A stretch of 64,000 nucleotides of DNA, taken from Cercis canadensis. Taxonomy: Eukaryota > Streptophyta > Magnoliopsida > Fabales > Fabaceae. A program made the translations under genes and the position numbers. Below the pieces are notes generated by a model that searched no databases, was not told the DNA's origin, and worked only from the letters and a program-made list of their open reading frames with translations. How positions within the stretch are numbered: position 1 is the stretch's first letter; every line of letters starts with the position of its first letter. Below are positions 40,581 through 52,689 of the stretch, in pieces. Where the stretch lies: NCBI GenBank assembly GCA_003255065.1, contig QAOA01007318.1:304356-368355 (forward strand), given 5' to 3'.

Positions 40581-43150
40581 ATGGGTCGGCTTGCGCCTCT
40601 AACAGAAGAACCCATCAACGAAGAAGACGAGGGCACCAATGGTTTCAAGAAAGGTCGTCAGCCATGGCGGAACTGGACCTGGATCAAGACCCACTTCTCT
40701 CTCGTCTTCAACAAGAAGTCTCACCTCAAGATTCTCCTCAGCGTTCTGGGTTGCCCTCTCTTCCCTGTCTCTTTTCACCCCAAACAACCCCTCAACGAGG
40801 CAAGCCACTATCTTCATTTTTGTTTTTCCCACTATCTTCATAAGAAACTGGTGCTGTACTCATATTTGGATCCTTTGCTACTTTACAGCCACAATTTTCC
40901 CACTAGGTTCTCAGGGATAATGTCTATGCATCTTCTTTTCTTTATGGAACCATTCTTAGAGAAGAAAGTAAAGTAATCATTTTAGCAGCATGCTATAGCT
41001 CATTTTTCTCTTTATTATTTGATGTTTAAAGTATATTATGTAACGCACATCATTATATTTCTTGATCAAGTACTCACTCGCTAAAAAGTTATAACAAAAA
41101 GTGTTTTCATGGGTTTTCATTTTTTATACTTTTCTTTTCCTAAACTAACAAAACAGGGTATTCTGTTTATCACTTTATTTATACTTGGAATTGGAAGTTG
41201 GAACCTCTATGACTGTGTTACCATACATGTGCATCTTGTTTTCTCTAAATATCTCGCGTTTAATCTATTTTTTTCTTTTTTTAAAAAAATTAGTAAGAAA
41301 ACAGAGAAAATGGTGAAAAGTTACGAGAGAATAAAACAGAGATGGGGCAAAGATAAAATAGAAAATGGTGGATGTTTCCATAATCTTTATTTAACTGCTG
41401 TAACTTGTGATAGGTGTCATCGTCAGCCCAGTATATTATACAGCATTTCACGGCGGCGACAGGGTGCCGGAAGTTGGAGGGGAGAGTAAAAAATGTTTTT
41501 GTGACGGGGAAAGTCGCAATGGGAGTGGTGGATGAGCTCGGATCCGGCAGCGTCGGAGCTAACAGTGTTTCCCAAAGAGGGTGCTTTGTGTTGTGGCAAA
41601 TGGCTCCTGATAAGTGGCAGATAGAGCTGGTTGTGGGTGGTCAGAAGGTTGTGGCAGGTAGCGATGGCGCCGTTGCTTGGCGCCATACTCCCTGGCTCGG
41701 CGCGCACGCCGCTAAAGGTGGCGTACGCCCTCTTCGTCGTGCTATTCAGGCAAGTTAATCATTTCTAGTTTTACATTTTCTGACCAAACGGGTGTTGTTT
41801 CTTTATTAATGTCGTTGTTACTGTTATTATGAGACGGTTAAATCTGGTAATTAAAATCAATGATGCTTACAATGAACATATTATGGATATGCTTACAATG
41901 AACTGGTTCAATCTTCAAATATGATATGGGAATGTGGCAAACTGGGGTTTGAAATTTGAGACTGTTATAAATTGATAAATGAATTATAAAAAGGTTAATC
42001 AAATCTTATGCTTGTAATTGAGGTAGACTACTCCTAACGAGGACAAACGAACTAAATAAATTCCTTTAACTCTTCAATATTCTTAGTTATTTTAATTAAT
42101 ACCAAAGTTGCATAAATGCATATGCTACCGGCCAATATATTGGATCTTTGTTTCCCTCCCTTTATTCGTTCGATCTAACCACATTCTTCTGTTTCCTTTT
42201 CTTTATTTGAGAAGCCGCCTAAATATAATCATAATGTCTTATTATTTTCGCCTTACCTATTAGTTTAAAGTACTCAACAAATAAGTTTCAAGTCATTAAA
42301 ATATCACATTGTAATTTTGATCTTTTTGAGGGAAAATGTTGGTTCTGGTACCCCAATTATATTCACACCAGTGTACTTAACACAATTTTGAGTTTTGTTT
42401 TAAGTCAAGTATGCAAGTTTGCTTGGTGTAAGTATAAACAGTAAATAGTACGCAAATAACTTTTTTACATTCTGAATCTAGTCTGAAACTATGAAGAATA
42501 GTGCAGTGACTTGATCAGCATCTAAAAGTGGTACCTCTACTCTGCTTTTTGGCACTGCTTAATGTAATGTCAGTGACTCTGTTTTTGTTATCTTTAAAGG
42601 ACATTGTGGTTGTACCTTGTAGGGGCTAGACCCTTTGGCAGTGTCTGGTGTATTCTCTGGTGCGCAGTACATGGGAGAAAAGCAACTCGCAGGCGTTGAT
42701 TGTTTTGTGTTAAAATTGTCAGCTGATCAGAAGGATCTGATTGATCGCAGTGATAACACAGCAGAGATGATCAAGCATGTTATATTTGGTTACTTCAGCC
42801 AAAGAAGTGGGCTGCTAGTGCACCTTGAGGACTCCTACCTCACCAGGATTCAATCACCTGGGACGCACCCTACATACTGGGAGACCTCAATGTCAACCAA
42901 GATTGAGGATTACCGCCAAGTGGACGGCGTGATGATCGCCCACGCCGGCCGATCAACGGTGATCATCACCAGGTTCGGCGACAATCTCAAGGCGGGCCCT
43001 GCAATCACACGAATGGAAGAATCATGGATCATTGATGATGTTGCATTTAACGTTGCAGGCCTGTCCATGGACTGCTTCATACCACCTAAAGAACTTCAGG
43101 AAGGTTACCAACAAGAGGATCTAGATTGGAGATTACCTTTGCATTGCTGA
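40581..43150 (+). CDS. DUF620 family protein
   Basis: Three exons, 40581-40799, 41414-41749 and 42623-43150, join in phase 0 and give 360 aa. The opening MGRLAPLTEEPINEEDEG and the core blocks SSSAQYIIQHFTAATGCRKL, GGQKVVAGSDGAVAWRHTPW, AEMIKHVIFGYFSQRSGLLV and TRMEESWIIDDVAF match the plant DUF620 family (for example At3g19540) over its full length. No signal peptide or membrane segment is visible. Biochemical function of the family is unknown to me. Both introns have GC instead of GT donors: GAG|GCAAGC at 40800 and CAG|GCAAGT at 41750. No GT alternative keeps the frame, and conserved protein sequence continues exactly across both junctions. Exon 2 is markedly GC-rich compared with its surroundings. 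Confidence 0.92.
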
Positions 43151-44218
43151 TGCAATTTTTGATTGGTTGCTGCTAACTTTTCTTTTTGTTGAACAATTTG
43201 ATAATTTGTTTTGTAACTGTATTACTGATTTTGGGTATAATAGATGTAAGCTAATGATTGTGTATACATAAAAATGGAATCTGATTTTGAGTTCCAACCT
43301 GGGTCTACCATCAGTTTGGGTGCCATAAGAGGATCTAGATTGGCTGTCACCCTTGCAGATTTTGAAGGAATATAATTGTTGCACACAATAAATAAATAGC
43401 AGAATAACTAATTTCCAGTCATTGTTACGCAGCAGCGAGTCTTCAAAGCATTATAGAGTATTTAGAAAATTGATAGTGTGCTTTTAACCTATGCTTTTCC
43501 CTTAAGTTAACTGATGGAATATCAAGAGCAGTTCATTCCATCAAAATAACTGACTTTACCCACAACTAATAAATAGAGTCATAAAAATAGTGTGTAATTA
43601 TTTAAATACTCACAAATTATTAAATAAATTATCACATGGTTTTGTATGGAGTTTACACTATGGTATTAAAAAATAGGAGCTCAAACTGTACAAAATTGCT
43701 TGAGCCCAAGTAGTTTCTTTGGATCATGGTCTCGGCCCAATACTGTATATTCGCTCAGGTAAAGCCCAACTAGAATTGTCATGTCCAAGCTTGGCCCAAC
43801 TTTTGATTGGGTAAAATTGAAATTCCGCACGCTTTTCTCCAATAATAATTGAGAAATTGTACTATTCTTTTCATTAAATTACTGTATTAAAAAAATTTCC
43901 CCTCAATTTTTTTTTTAAAAAAATTTAAATCAAGTGCTAATTTTTAATGTAAAAAATTTGGTGATGGTAAAATCGTTTTCAAAATTTACAAATTTTGTTT
44001 GGAACGAAAGAAACACAAAAAAATGTTACTGTTAATTAACTAATTTTTAACATTTTTTATCAAGTTTTTTTTATCAGATATTAATAAGCACCACCTTGAG
44101 TTGAAGTGTTGAAGCCAAGGAGGCCTGGCAAGTTCCTGACTTGAAATTGCGCGCAGTGGAGGGTTTTCTGTCTTTAACGGTTGAGTCACGATAATCTTTC
44201 TTCTTTCAGCAGAAGAAA
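43151..44218. other. Intergenic spacer and promoter of the SET-domain gene
   Basis: This contains the DUF620 3' UTR, AT-rich spacer and a cluster of four GCCCA motifs at 43704-43798. A 17-bp piece of the DUF620 coding end (43113-43129) recurs exactly in the 3' flank at 43327-43343. No gene is seen. Confidence 0.6.
43704..43798. promoter_or_regulatory. Cluster of four site II-type GCCCA motifs
   Basis: GCCCA occurs at 43704, 43735, 43764 and 43794, spaced about 30 bp apart. They lie about 420-515 bp upstream of the SET-gene ATG. GCCCA/TGGGC is the core of plant site II elements bound by TCP factors. The regular spacing is suggestive, but function is inferred. Confidence 0.45.
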
Positions 44219-47200
44219 ATGCCACCCTCACTCTTGGTACGTTGTAGCCGCTTGGCAAAAGCAAATTGCGGAAACAGATTTCAACTCTGGGCATTCTCCT
44301 TTTCCACCGCCGCTACCACACCCGACCATGATAATCCCCGTCGACCCGACCGGCTTCCGATTCGAGTGGCCATAACAGAGTCAGCTGGGCGTGGTGTCTT
44401 CGCCACTCGCAGTATTGGGGCTGGAGATCTCATCCACAGGGCCAAACCCATTTTGTGTCACCCTTCACTCTCTGCTATGCACACTGTTTGTTACTTTTGC
44501 CTCAGAAATCTCAGAAATTTGGCCAACTCTGAACCTGATGTTGTATCATTATGTAGTGAAGAATGCAAAGAACGCTCTAAGGTGCATTGCTGCCATTTCT
44601 TCCCCTTATTTTCTATATTTTAATATAGACTTGAATAATACTCACCAATTATTTTCTATATTTTGGATCCCCATGTGTCCTGACTTGTGGAACTTGCACC
44701 AAGAAGTTAGTTTGAATCATGAAGTACAATATAGAAATTTTGTAGTGAACAAGCAAGCTTCTTTTTTCCCCCTCCACAGAAACAAACTTATGTTCAGTTT
44801 AAATGCTTTTAGGAATTTCATGATGTTGAGATGAAAGCGAATTGGATAGCTTTTGATGACTATTGCCGGTATGAGAGTTTGTTCTCAAGCATTAGCAGAT
44901 TGATTCCTTCAATGGTGATGGATTTCTACTATCCTTTAAGTTCCTTCATGTATATCAAGATTAACATATTATTTCTATTAAATTGATGGGTCTATTTTGC
45001 TCTTTGCTCTTGTAAGTAGGTTACATATATGTTCTTTTTTTTTTTTTTTTTTAACATAATGTTATATATGGGAGAATTTAAGTTATCAGTAGGCACTTTC
45101 GGGATGTAAAGATTTCCAGTTATTCACTTCTAATTCATTTGGATGTTAAGGATAGCCCTCGTGTCAAGTCATTGAAACTTTTAGTTTTTGTTAACACCTT
45201 AGCTTATCATTTTTCTAGTCCTTTCTTGTACATAAATTATACCTGTGACAGTTATCTGATCACTTTGTAAAGGACCCATGGTTTGAAATATCCATTGCTG
45301 GTAAAGCGGTTAGCTTGCATGGTCATATCAGGAGTTGCCAATGTTGACAGTCTTGACATTCTTCGACCTGCCAGTTTGACTACAGAGATGATATTAAAGG
45401 TGTGACATTTATAATTTATTTATAATGACAATAGAAACTTGCATAATAAGAATATTAATTGGCATTGTTCTTAAATAGATAATTTGACTTCATATTTAAA
45501 TGTCATACTGGACTCCAGATAATGGAGTTTCCTGTATCACATATGCATGTGAAAGTCATTTAGTTTTCTTGTCAAAATTTTGTTTTAAAGGTTTTGTATA
45601 TTAGTAGTTTCTATTAAAAATATGTGCTCAAACCCCAAGCTTTCTTCTGTAAATGGTTGCTTTTCATATAAAAGTTTATGAGAATAGGAGGAAGCAATTA
45701 TTGATGCTTTAGTTGAAATTTGATTAGTTCTATTTAGACAGCTATGATCTTTTATGCATTGTCCTTTAACAGATGGAAGAGGGGTTTGAATTGCTAAGGA
45801 ATGCCCTCACGCAGACACTTATTGCAGATGAAAATTTTGCTTGTATCCTCGAAACTTGTTTTTGTATGTAAGTAGACATGCACACACATAATCACAGAGA
45901 CAGAACAATATATAAATTAAGAGACTACTTATCTTGATTCTTGACATTCTAAGTTCTAACCAAGCAATGGTACATTAGCATTTTGGCACGAATTCGTATT
46001 AATGCATTTCGAGTTGACTTGGCTGGAGGGTTGTATGAAGATCTTCTTTCTTCTGCGGTAGCATCGGTAGAAGCTGAAGCTGCTGTTGGACATGCTCTCT
46101 ATATGCTCCCATCCTTCTACAATCATGACTGTGGCAAGTGCATTTGACTTTCCATGGTTTCTGTCATCAAAATGAGCAGTATTTCACCCCCCCCCCCCCN
46201 NCCCCCCCCCCCCCCCCCCCCTCCTTCTCCTTTCTTGGTTACTTGATCATGATTTCCAACTGGAGCAGATTCTTTAAATATGCACTAAACATAGATGACT
46301 TGAAACCAGAATTATTCAATTCAAACAAATGTTTGCATCTCATGTTGGAATGGAATTGTAGCAAATGATTATATATGGGAGCAGAATATCACAAAAACTA
46401 CTGAGCATACTGACTTTGTCTTCCTACAGATCCTAATGCACACATTATATGGATAGATAATGCCAATGCAAAATTGATGGCCCTTCGTGATGTTGAGGAA
46501 GGTTTGTATTTTAGTTATTTAATTATTTGTTTTTCTTTGAGAAGTCTTTAGAATGACTCAACCAGGAAGTAATGCATATCATGATTCTTTGAAGCAGATA
46601 TACTCGGTCTGTTGTATGCATCACGAGACAAGTTCTCTTAATTTTCTAACATATTCATTACACATTTTTGGATTGAAAAAGAAAGACATTATTAAAAGAT
46701 TTGTCTTGGAAGCAGAGAGATCCATGAAGAGACTTCTTATCTTGCCATGAAAATTTCCATAGAATGTGGTAGCTTGCCTGCAAGCTTAAATATATCTGTT
46801 TCAGTTAATGGCTCTCATTGCGAAGGCAATACCATTCTGGCTGTTGGACAAGTAGTTTGATGTAAAATTCTACTAAGAATATATCAGGAAGGAAATGAGT
46901 GTCCCATTAAACAAAAAGTCAATGATAATACCCTTAAAGAACATGCAATAGCTCTGATGCAGCATGAAGGGTGCCAATGCAGTTATCTCAAAATAAAATA
47001 CAGCACTATGTTATAATGATGTGGTTATTTTGTGAAAAGTGAGTTTTTGTCTTCTTTTCGTCTTTAGCACCCTTTGTCATCCATATATCTTTTGGCGGCA
47101 TCCCTCACATTCATTTTCCCAAAATTAAATGCTAGGTATTTAATAAGAGAAAAGCAAGTATTTTGATAATGTCTTTTTGTATATCAAGCTTTTAATTGTT

Positions 47201-47387
47201 ATTTGTCGAGAATGCCACTTCTATTTTCTATCATGAATGCATTTGAATTCTGTTTTGGTATACCGCAGGTGAAGAACTCAGAATCTGCTATATTGATGCT
47301 AGCATGGACCGTGATGCTCGGCAAGAACTATTGTTGCGAGGTTTTGGTTTTCAATGTAATTGTAATAGATGCTTGCATGGAAACTGA
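44219..47387 (+). CDS. SET-domain methyltransferase (SMYD-like; At1g43245-type), putative organelle presequence
   Basis: Seven exons (44219-44581, 44813-44868, 45273-45399, 45773-45842, 45954-46133, 46430-46501, 47269-47387) encode 328 aa. The split SET domain starts around residue 48 (RGVFATRSIGAGD) and is interrupted by a MYND-like zinc region (CYFC... CSEEC). It resumes with the catalytic motif NHDCDPN at 262-268 and GEELRICY at 290-297. The post-SET Cys cluster CNCNRC at 319-324 ends the protein. These match SET proteins of the SMYD/ASHR type; closest by memory is At1g43245. Residues 1-40 are Arg/Ser-rich with no acid until about 36, like a mitochondrial or plastid presequence. Substrate is unknown. 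Intron 4 looks U12-type and intron 5 has a GC donor. The exon 4/5 junction was chosen because it restores LTKQWYISILARIRINAF. Confidence 0.88.
45843..45953 (+). other. Probable U12-type (minor spliceosome) intron in the SET-domain gene
   Basis: The donor is GTATCCTCG, near the U12 consensus RTATCCTTT. Upstream of the acceptor CTAAG there is TTCTTGAC (branch A at 45944) or TATCTTGAT (branch A at 45937), both close to TTCCTTRAY. No polypyrimidine tract follows. Splicing here restores the conserved LTKQWYISI segment. An alternative GT-AG choice (donor 45868, acceptor ending 45978) is also in frame but replaces this segment with an unrelated one. Confidence 0.65.
46187..46221. repeat. Poly(C) tract with two Ns, SET-gene intron 5
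   Basis: About 33 C residues with NN at 46200-46201 lie just downstream of the GC donor at 46134. The run length is not resolved by the assembly. Confidence 0.85.
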
Positions 47388-48420
47388 CGAGATTTCTTCT
47401 CAGAAGATTTCCAGACAGATTTTGTAGTTTGTATTAGCTGGAAGTATAAACTAGTGTGTTTTTGGTTGGCGTAAAAATGAGATGTAATAAAAATAGAATA
47501 GTGAAAATTAGTGATATATTTCGACATACATTGCCATTTTAGTCATTCATAATTTCATTATATATTATATATATATACACGCACACACAAATTTCTTTTG
47601 ACATTACAACATTTTTTTGTCTTGTATCAGAGTAGATGCTTTCAGAAAAAAAAAAAGTATCAGACAAGATGCATGAGATCTGATCTGTTTTACTTTCACT
47701 AAATCTCAAATCTCAAAATGCAAAACGTACACAAATATATCACTCAAGAATAATAATTGTTACATGAATGGATGAGCTTCAAATTAAAGGGATGCCCTTT
47801 ATTGTTTATTTTTTTTGGATAACTGTGAGTCAACTGAATTTCTTGATCCTTATATTATTTGGCCATGCTCTGCAGGAAACAGAGATCTCATTTTATCATC
47901 ATAATCTATTTTAACCTTTTTACCTATTGTGCAAAACTAAGTTCAGCTCATGGGAAACCAGTTCCCCACACCCTTTTTTCCCCTAAATTGCCTACTAAAC
48001 AATTGCACCTAGAATATCCCTTTCTACCCAATAACACCAATCAAACAAGTGCAAGAAAGAGAGCTCCCGCCATCTCAGCTTTTGGTGCCTTTGTGGGAGG
48101 TGTGACAAGCGGCAAAAAGAGAGCCTTTATTGGAATACTCTCTCATTTCATATAACACTATTTCAATGTACCTAACACTCATCTCCTTCATCCTTAAATC
48201 CACCCCACCCATCTTTCCCTTTCCTATGCCTCTCCCAATCCCATTCTCTTTAAAATCAAACCAAACTCATCTCTTATCTTATAGGGCTGGGTTAGTTTAC
48301 TTGCTTTTCTTTTTGTTTAGAAACAAATTAGATAAGGTTTCAAGTCAACCATTTTTAACTGCATTACCCTTTTGTTAGTACCCTTTCTTTTGAACTAGAT
48401 TCTCATTTTCCCTGCAAGTC
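47388..48420. other. Spacer and FAR2 promoter region
   Basis: This is AT-rich 3' flank of the SET gene followed by about 600 bp upstream of FAR2. Open frames at 47859-48155 and 48130-48378 have low-complexity translations and no family resemblance. I regard them as chance. Confidence 0.6.
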
Positions 48421-51089
48421 ATGGGGATTTTGTCCCTAAATTCCTCCTCAATTCTACCAAGTAATCTCCTTAGAGTAACTCGAAATAGTGACTGGTGCCC
48501 AGCAAGGAGGCAGGCAAATGCTGTGTTTTGTCAGGGAGGTGGGAATGTGATCAAGTCCAGTGGGGTTTCTTCTGTTTTAACTGAAAGATCAGCATTGGTT
48601 AGCACAGACCATGCTGCAACTCTAATGGATGCTGGCAGCTTGGTCTTGTCCCAAAATGGCAAGACCCAAACTGAGATTGTGGTGAAGGATTTGGTGCCTT
48701 ATGGTGGACCAACTTCCACCACTTTAATAGGATTGGAAGATGGAATTGGAATTGTCAAATTTCTTAGAGGGAAGAAGTTTTTCGTTACTGGTGCAACTGG
48801 GTTTCTAGCTAAAGGTATTTTTTGTTTATGGTTATAAGCATTTCCCAAGATGTTCTTTTTCTTTTTATGCTCTTTTAGCTATGTAACTAACATTTATTTA
48901 TAATTTATCCAGTTCTTATTGAGAAGATTTTAAGGACAGAACCAGATGTGGGCAAAATGTACCTTTTGATCAAGGCAAAGAATAAGCAAGCTGCAATGGA
49001 AAGAATGCAAAATGAAGTATGTTTTCGGTTATATTTTCTTTCTTTGAAATGAATTGTGTTAACTATCATTATATCACCTTTTGGTCTCGGATTAATTTTT
49101 TTTTTCTTTTGACATTTAGATCATAAATACAGAGCTTTTCAAATGCCTTCGCCAAACCCATGGAAAATCCTATCAAGCCTTCATGTTGAGCAAGCTAGTT
49201 CCTGTTGTGGGGAATATTTGTGAATCAAATCTTGGACTAGATGAAGAATTATCTAATGTTATAGCAGATGAGGTAGATGTAATTGTAAATTCTGCTGCTA
49301 ATACAACATTTGATGAAAGGTTAGGCTCTTTCTCTCCAAGAGTTCCTACATCTTCTATATTTTCTAATTAAGTTATGCAGTGTTACAATTTGAGTAGTGT
49401 GATAACTCAGATATGATACTGCTATCAACATAAACACCAGAGGACCTTGCCGCATTATGGCTCTTGCAAAAAAGTGCAAGAATCTTAAGCTCTTTCTGCA
49501 AGTTTCAACAGGTAAAAAGAAAATTAAAGAACCAAAAGAAAGAAAAAAAATCAGGTTTTCGTTATGTTGTTTACCCAAAAACCTTGTGTGTATTCTGCAG
49601 CTTATGTTAATGGACAAAGGCAAGGTAGAATTATGGAAAGGCCATTCAACAATGGAGAGACCATAGCAAGACAAAAATTTATATCTGAAATTCCACCAAA
49701 ATTCCTACCAACATTGGACATTGAAGGTGAAATAAAGTTGTCTTCAAATTACAAGGGAAATGTTGAAGAAAACTTGTTAGCTCAAAAGATGAGGGAATTG
49801 GGTCTAGAGAGGTATATGCTTCATCAATTTACTTTCAAATTCTAGAAGAATCTTAAAGTTCATAATCTAATTTGATGAAGTTTTTGTATGACCAGGGCCA
49901 GAAGATATGGGTGGCAAGATACTTATGTGTTCACGAAGGCTATGGGAGAGATGATGATAGACAAATTGAGAGAGGATATCCCAGTTGTTATAATTCGACC
50001 TAGTGTTATTGAAAGCACTTTTAGAGAGCCATTTCCTGGGTGGATGGAAGGAAATAGGTACTTTATGAATAAAGAAAAATAGAAAGAAGTATTTGACTAA
50101 CATATAAACTGCAATGGCATTTGTATGACAGAACTAACAATTCTCCCTTTAATTTACCAGGATGATGGATCCAATAGTTCTTTGCTATGGGAAAGGGCAG
50201 CTCACAGGTTTCCTAGTAGACCCAAATGGAGTACTTGATGTGGTGAGCGACATTTACTGATATACCAATCAGATTGTTCAAGAGTGTCTAAGTTTAGTGT
50301 CTGAGAAAATTTGAAGAAATGAAAAAGAGAAGCAAATAATTCATAAGTTGCACAGTTTGGTGATTAAATCTCACAATAACAATTGCACTGTTAATGTCAA
50401 CCTGAGTGGTTATGTTACAGGTCCCAGCTGACATGGTTGTTAACGCAACCTTGGCGGCAATGGCGAGGCATGGAATGGCCCAAAAACCAGACATCAATGT
50501 GTACCAGATTGCTTCATCTGTGGTGAACCCTCTAGTTTTCCAGGACCTGGCAAGACTGCTTTATGAACATTACAGCTCCTCACCATGCATTGACTCAAAG
50601 GGTAGGCCAATTCAAGTTCCACTGATGAAGTTGTTTAGCTCCACAGAAGAATTCTCTGCCCACCTTTGGAGAGATGCTATTCAGAGAAGTGGACTTACAG
50701 CTATGGCCTCCTCAAAACAGAAAGTGTCTCAAAAGCTTGAAAATATATGCAGAAAATCAGTGGAGCAAGCAAAATACTTGGCCAACATTTATGAGCCATA
50801 CACATTTTATGGTGGAAGGTTAGATAATAATAGCTTCACAGTCACAAATGCTTCTAGGAAGAAAAATTTATACATCTTTTGAGGAATATTATTATTGACT
50901 TACAACCAACAAATCTGATGCAGGTTTGATAGCAGTAACACTCAGAGATTGATGGAAAGCATGTCTGAAGAAGAAAAGAGGGAGTTTGGCTTTGATGTAA
51001 AGGGCATTAATTGGGAAGATTATATCACCAATGTTCATATACCAGGTCTAAGGAGACATGTCATGAAGGGAAGAGGAATGGGTGGCTAA
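48421..51089 (+). CDS. FAR2: Plastid fatty acyl-ACP/CoA reductase FAR2 (MALE STERILITY 2)
   Basis: The enzyme reduces plastid fatty acyl-ACP to primary fatty alcohol with NADPH, supplying sporopollenin for the pollen exine in the tapetum. Nine exons (48421-48814, 48913-49016, 49120-49319, 49411-49511, 49601-49811, 49896-50057, 50161-50242, 50421-50818, 50924-51089) give 605 aa against 616 for Arabidopsis MS2. A Ser-rich transit peptide of roughly 100 residues precedes the Rossmann NADPH motif [10 protein letters not shown] at 122-131. The catalytic YxxxK is Y347-K351 (YVFTK). The C-terminal sterile/FAR_C domain ends with the MS2-like tail [18 protein letters not shown]. All junctions are GT-AG and all frames agree, so the gene looks intact. 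The MS2 subclass, distinct from wax FARs, is supported by the transit peptide and by near-identity of the [13 protein letters not shown] and [19 protein letters not shown] regions. Confidence 0.96.
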
Positions 51090-52016
51090 TTAAATAAACA
51101 AAAAAAATCATGTTCTATGCAATCACAAGTCAAGTTCTACCATCAACTGTAATAAAATATTTACTTCCTTTTTCCTCTTTTCTTGGAACATATAGAGTGG
51201 ATACTCCTTATTATGCATCATGTAATTTATTATTAATAAAAAATCTGTAATCAATTACTCCTCTATTTCGCCTATGTACATGTTCAAAAGTTGACAATTC
51301 TGTTGGGAATTCTCTCAGCCAAACACCTACTCTCACAGCCATATTGTCCTCCCTTCGTACCCCTTCCTCAATAATGTTTGTGTTAAAAGGTGAAAAGAAA
51401 GAGAATACAATATATCTGTATATTCATGGACAACATTGAAAAACTAGAAATTTCTAGTTATCGTAATTTTTATAGGTATGATCTGAAACTTAAAAAGGAG
51501 TGTGAAGAGAAAATTGATTCATAACAGTGAGTGTATATGACTATCTCAGAACTCAGATGTAGCGAATGGGGTCTCATTAAAATCAGGGAATTGATTTAGC
51601 AAATATGGATTGAGAATTTCATTTTCATAATACTATGAATTAATAGGGGAAGAGAGTAAACTTTTCTACCTAATTTAACTCTACGAGTGTGAAAATTCAT
51701 TTGTTTGACAAAAAGTTCAAACCATAATGTAACAGCTTCTAGGCAAACCAGCAGAAACCACTGGTGCTAGGATGATTAAAAAAACCTATAAAAGTTACTT
51801 GAAATTTTCTATTTTCTTTTATGCTTAAAGTTTTTAATGATATGCAGAAAGTCTATTTACACATTATATAAGATAGTGTGTAAAATTCGAGTTTTGCAAA
51901 AAAATCCGAAGGGGTCTAATTATTAGATGAATTCTGTTACATTTAAAATGTTATATATACAAAATGTGAAATAATAATATGATTAAGTATTGTATAATAA
52001 CATTGTTCTATTATAG

Positions 52017-52689
52017 TTGGAGCTGGCAAACAGCCCGTAAGCTAATTCCAAATTGCCCCTTTATTTTTGGGCCAGCAAAATGTTAGCCCAGGCCTTATGC
52101 AGGGTACGGGCTAAAACAAGCCAGTTCGCTTACCAATTTTTTTTTTCAATTATTCAAGACAAATAAAAACAAAATCAAAGAAACACACTATAGCAGCATA
52201 GCTACATCATCGAGAACACAGCAACAAATTAGATCAGAGAAACAGCCACGAATAAAAACAGAAAAAATATCAGAGATGATGGCAGAGACTAAGACCGAGA
52301 GCAACTAAGCTGCGACCGAGGCTGCAATCGACGCTGGCAACTGTGACTGCGTGCGAGGGACCAAGGGGTTTGCCGGTGGCGTTAGGGAGGAGAGACTGAG
52401 AGAGAGTGTGAGAGACAGAGGGAGTCAAGGGAGGGAGAGGGATTTTTGGGGGTTGAGAGATTTACTATTTTACTTTACTGATTAAGAAAATTTGAAGAGT
52501 AAAAATAAAAAAATAAAAAAAAAGGGCCAGTCAGGCCAACCCAACCTGAACCCCGAATGAGTTATGAGTTAATTCGAGCTGAGTCAAATTAACTTAATTT
52601 TATTTAGGTCAGTGATTTAAGAACTCAACTCTCTATTTTATCGGGATAAAATAGGTCAGTTCCAACTTAACTCATTTTATTAACTCTAA
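52017..52689. mobile_element. Probable non-autonomous hAT-like element
   Basis: The left end TTGGAGCTGGCAAACAGCCC and the reverse complement of the right end, TTAGAGTTAATAAAATGAGT, are similar apart from transitions. They resemble the TAGRGYTGGCAAA-type termini of plant hAT elements. Sub-terminal GGGCC/GCCC-rich and AACCCAACCTGAACCC-like stretches are also typical. The middle (about 52,150-52,450) is GC- and purine-rich, unlike the flanks. No transposase is present. An 8-bp target duplication is not convincing, which keeps confidence moderate. Confidence 0.5.

Noticed and set aside
45868-45978. Alternative major-type intron in the SET gene
   Set aside because: It keeps frame and length but replaces the conserved LTKQWYISI segment. 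It is kept only as a possible isoform.
48130-48378. Open frame just upstream of FAR2 as an extended N-terminus
   Set aside because: Different frame, ends before the FAR2 ATG, and the transit peptide from 48421 is already of normal length.
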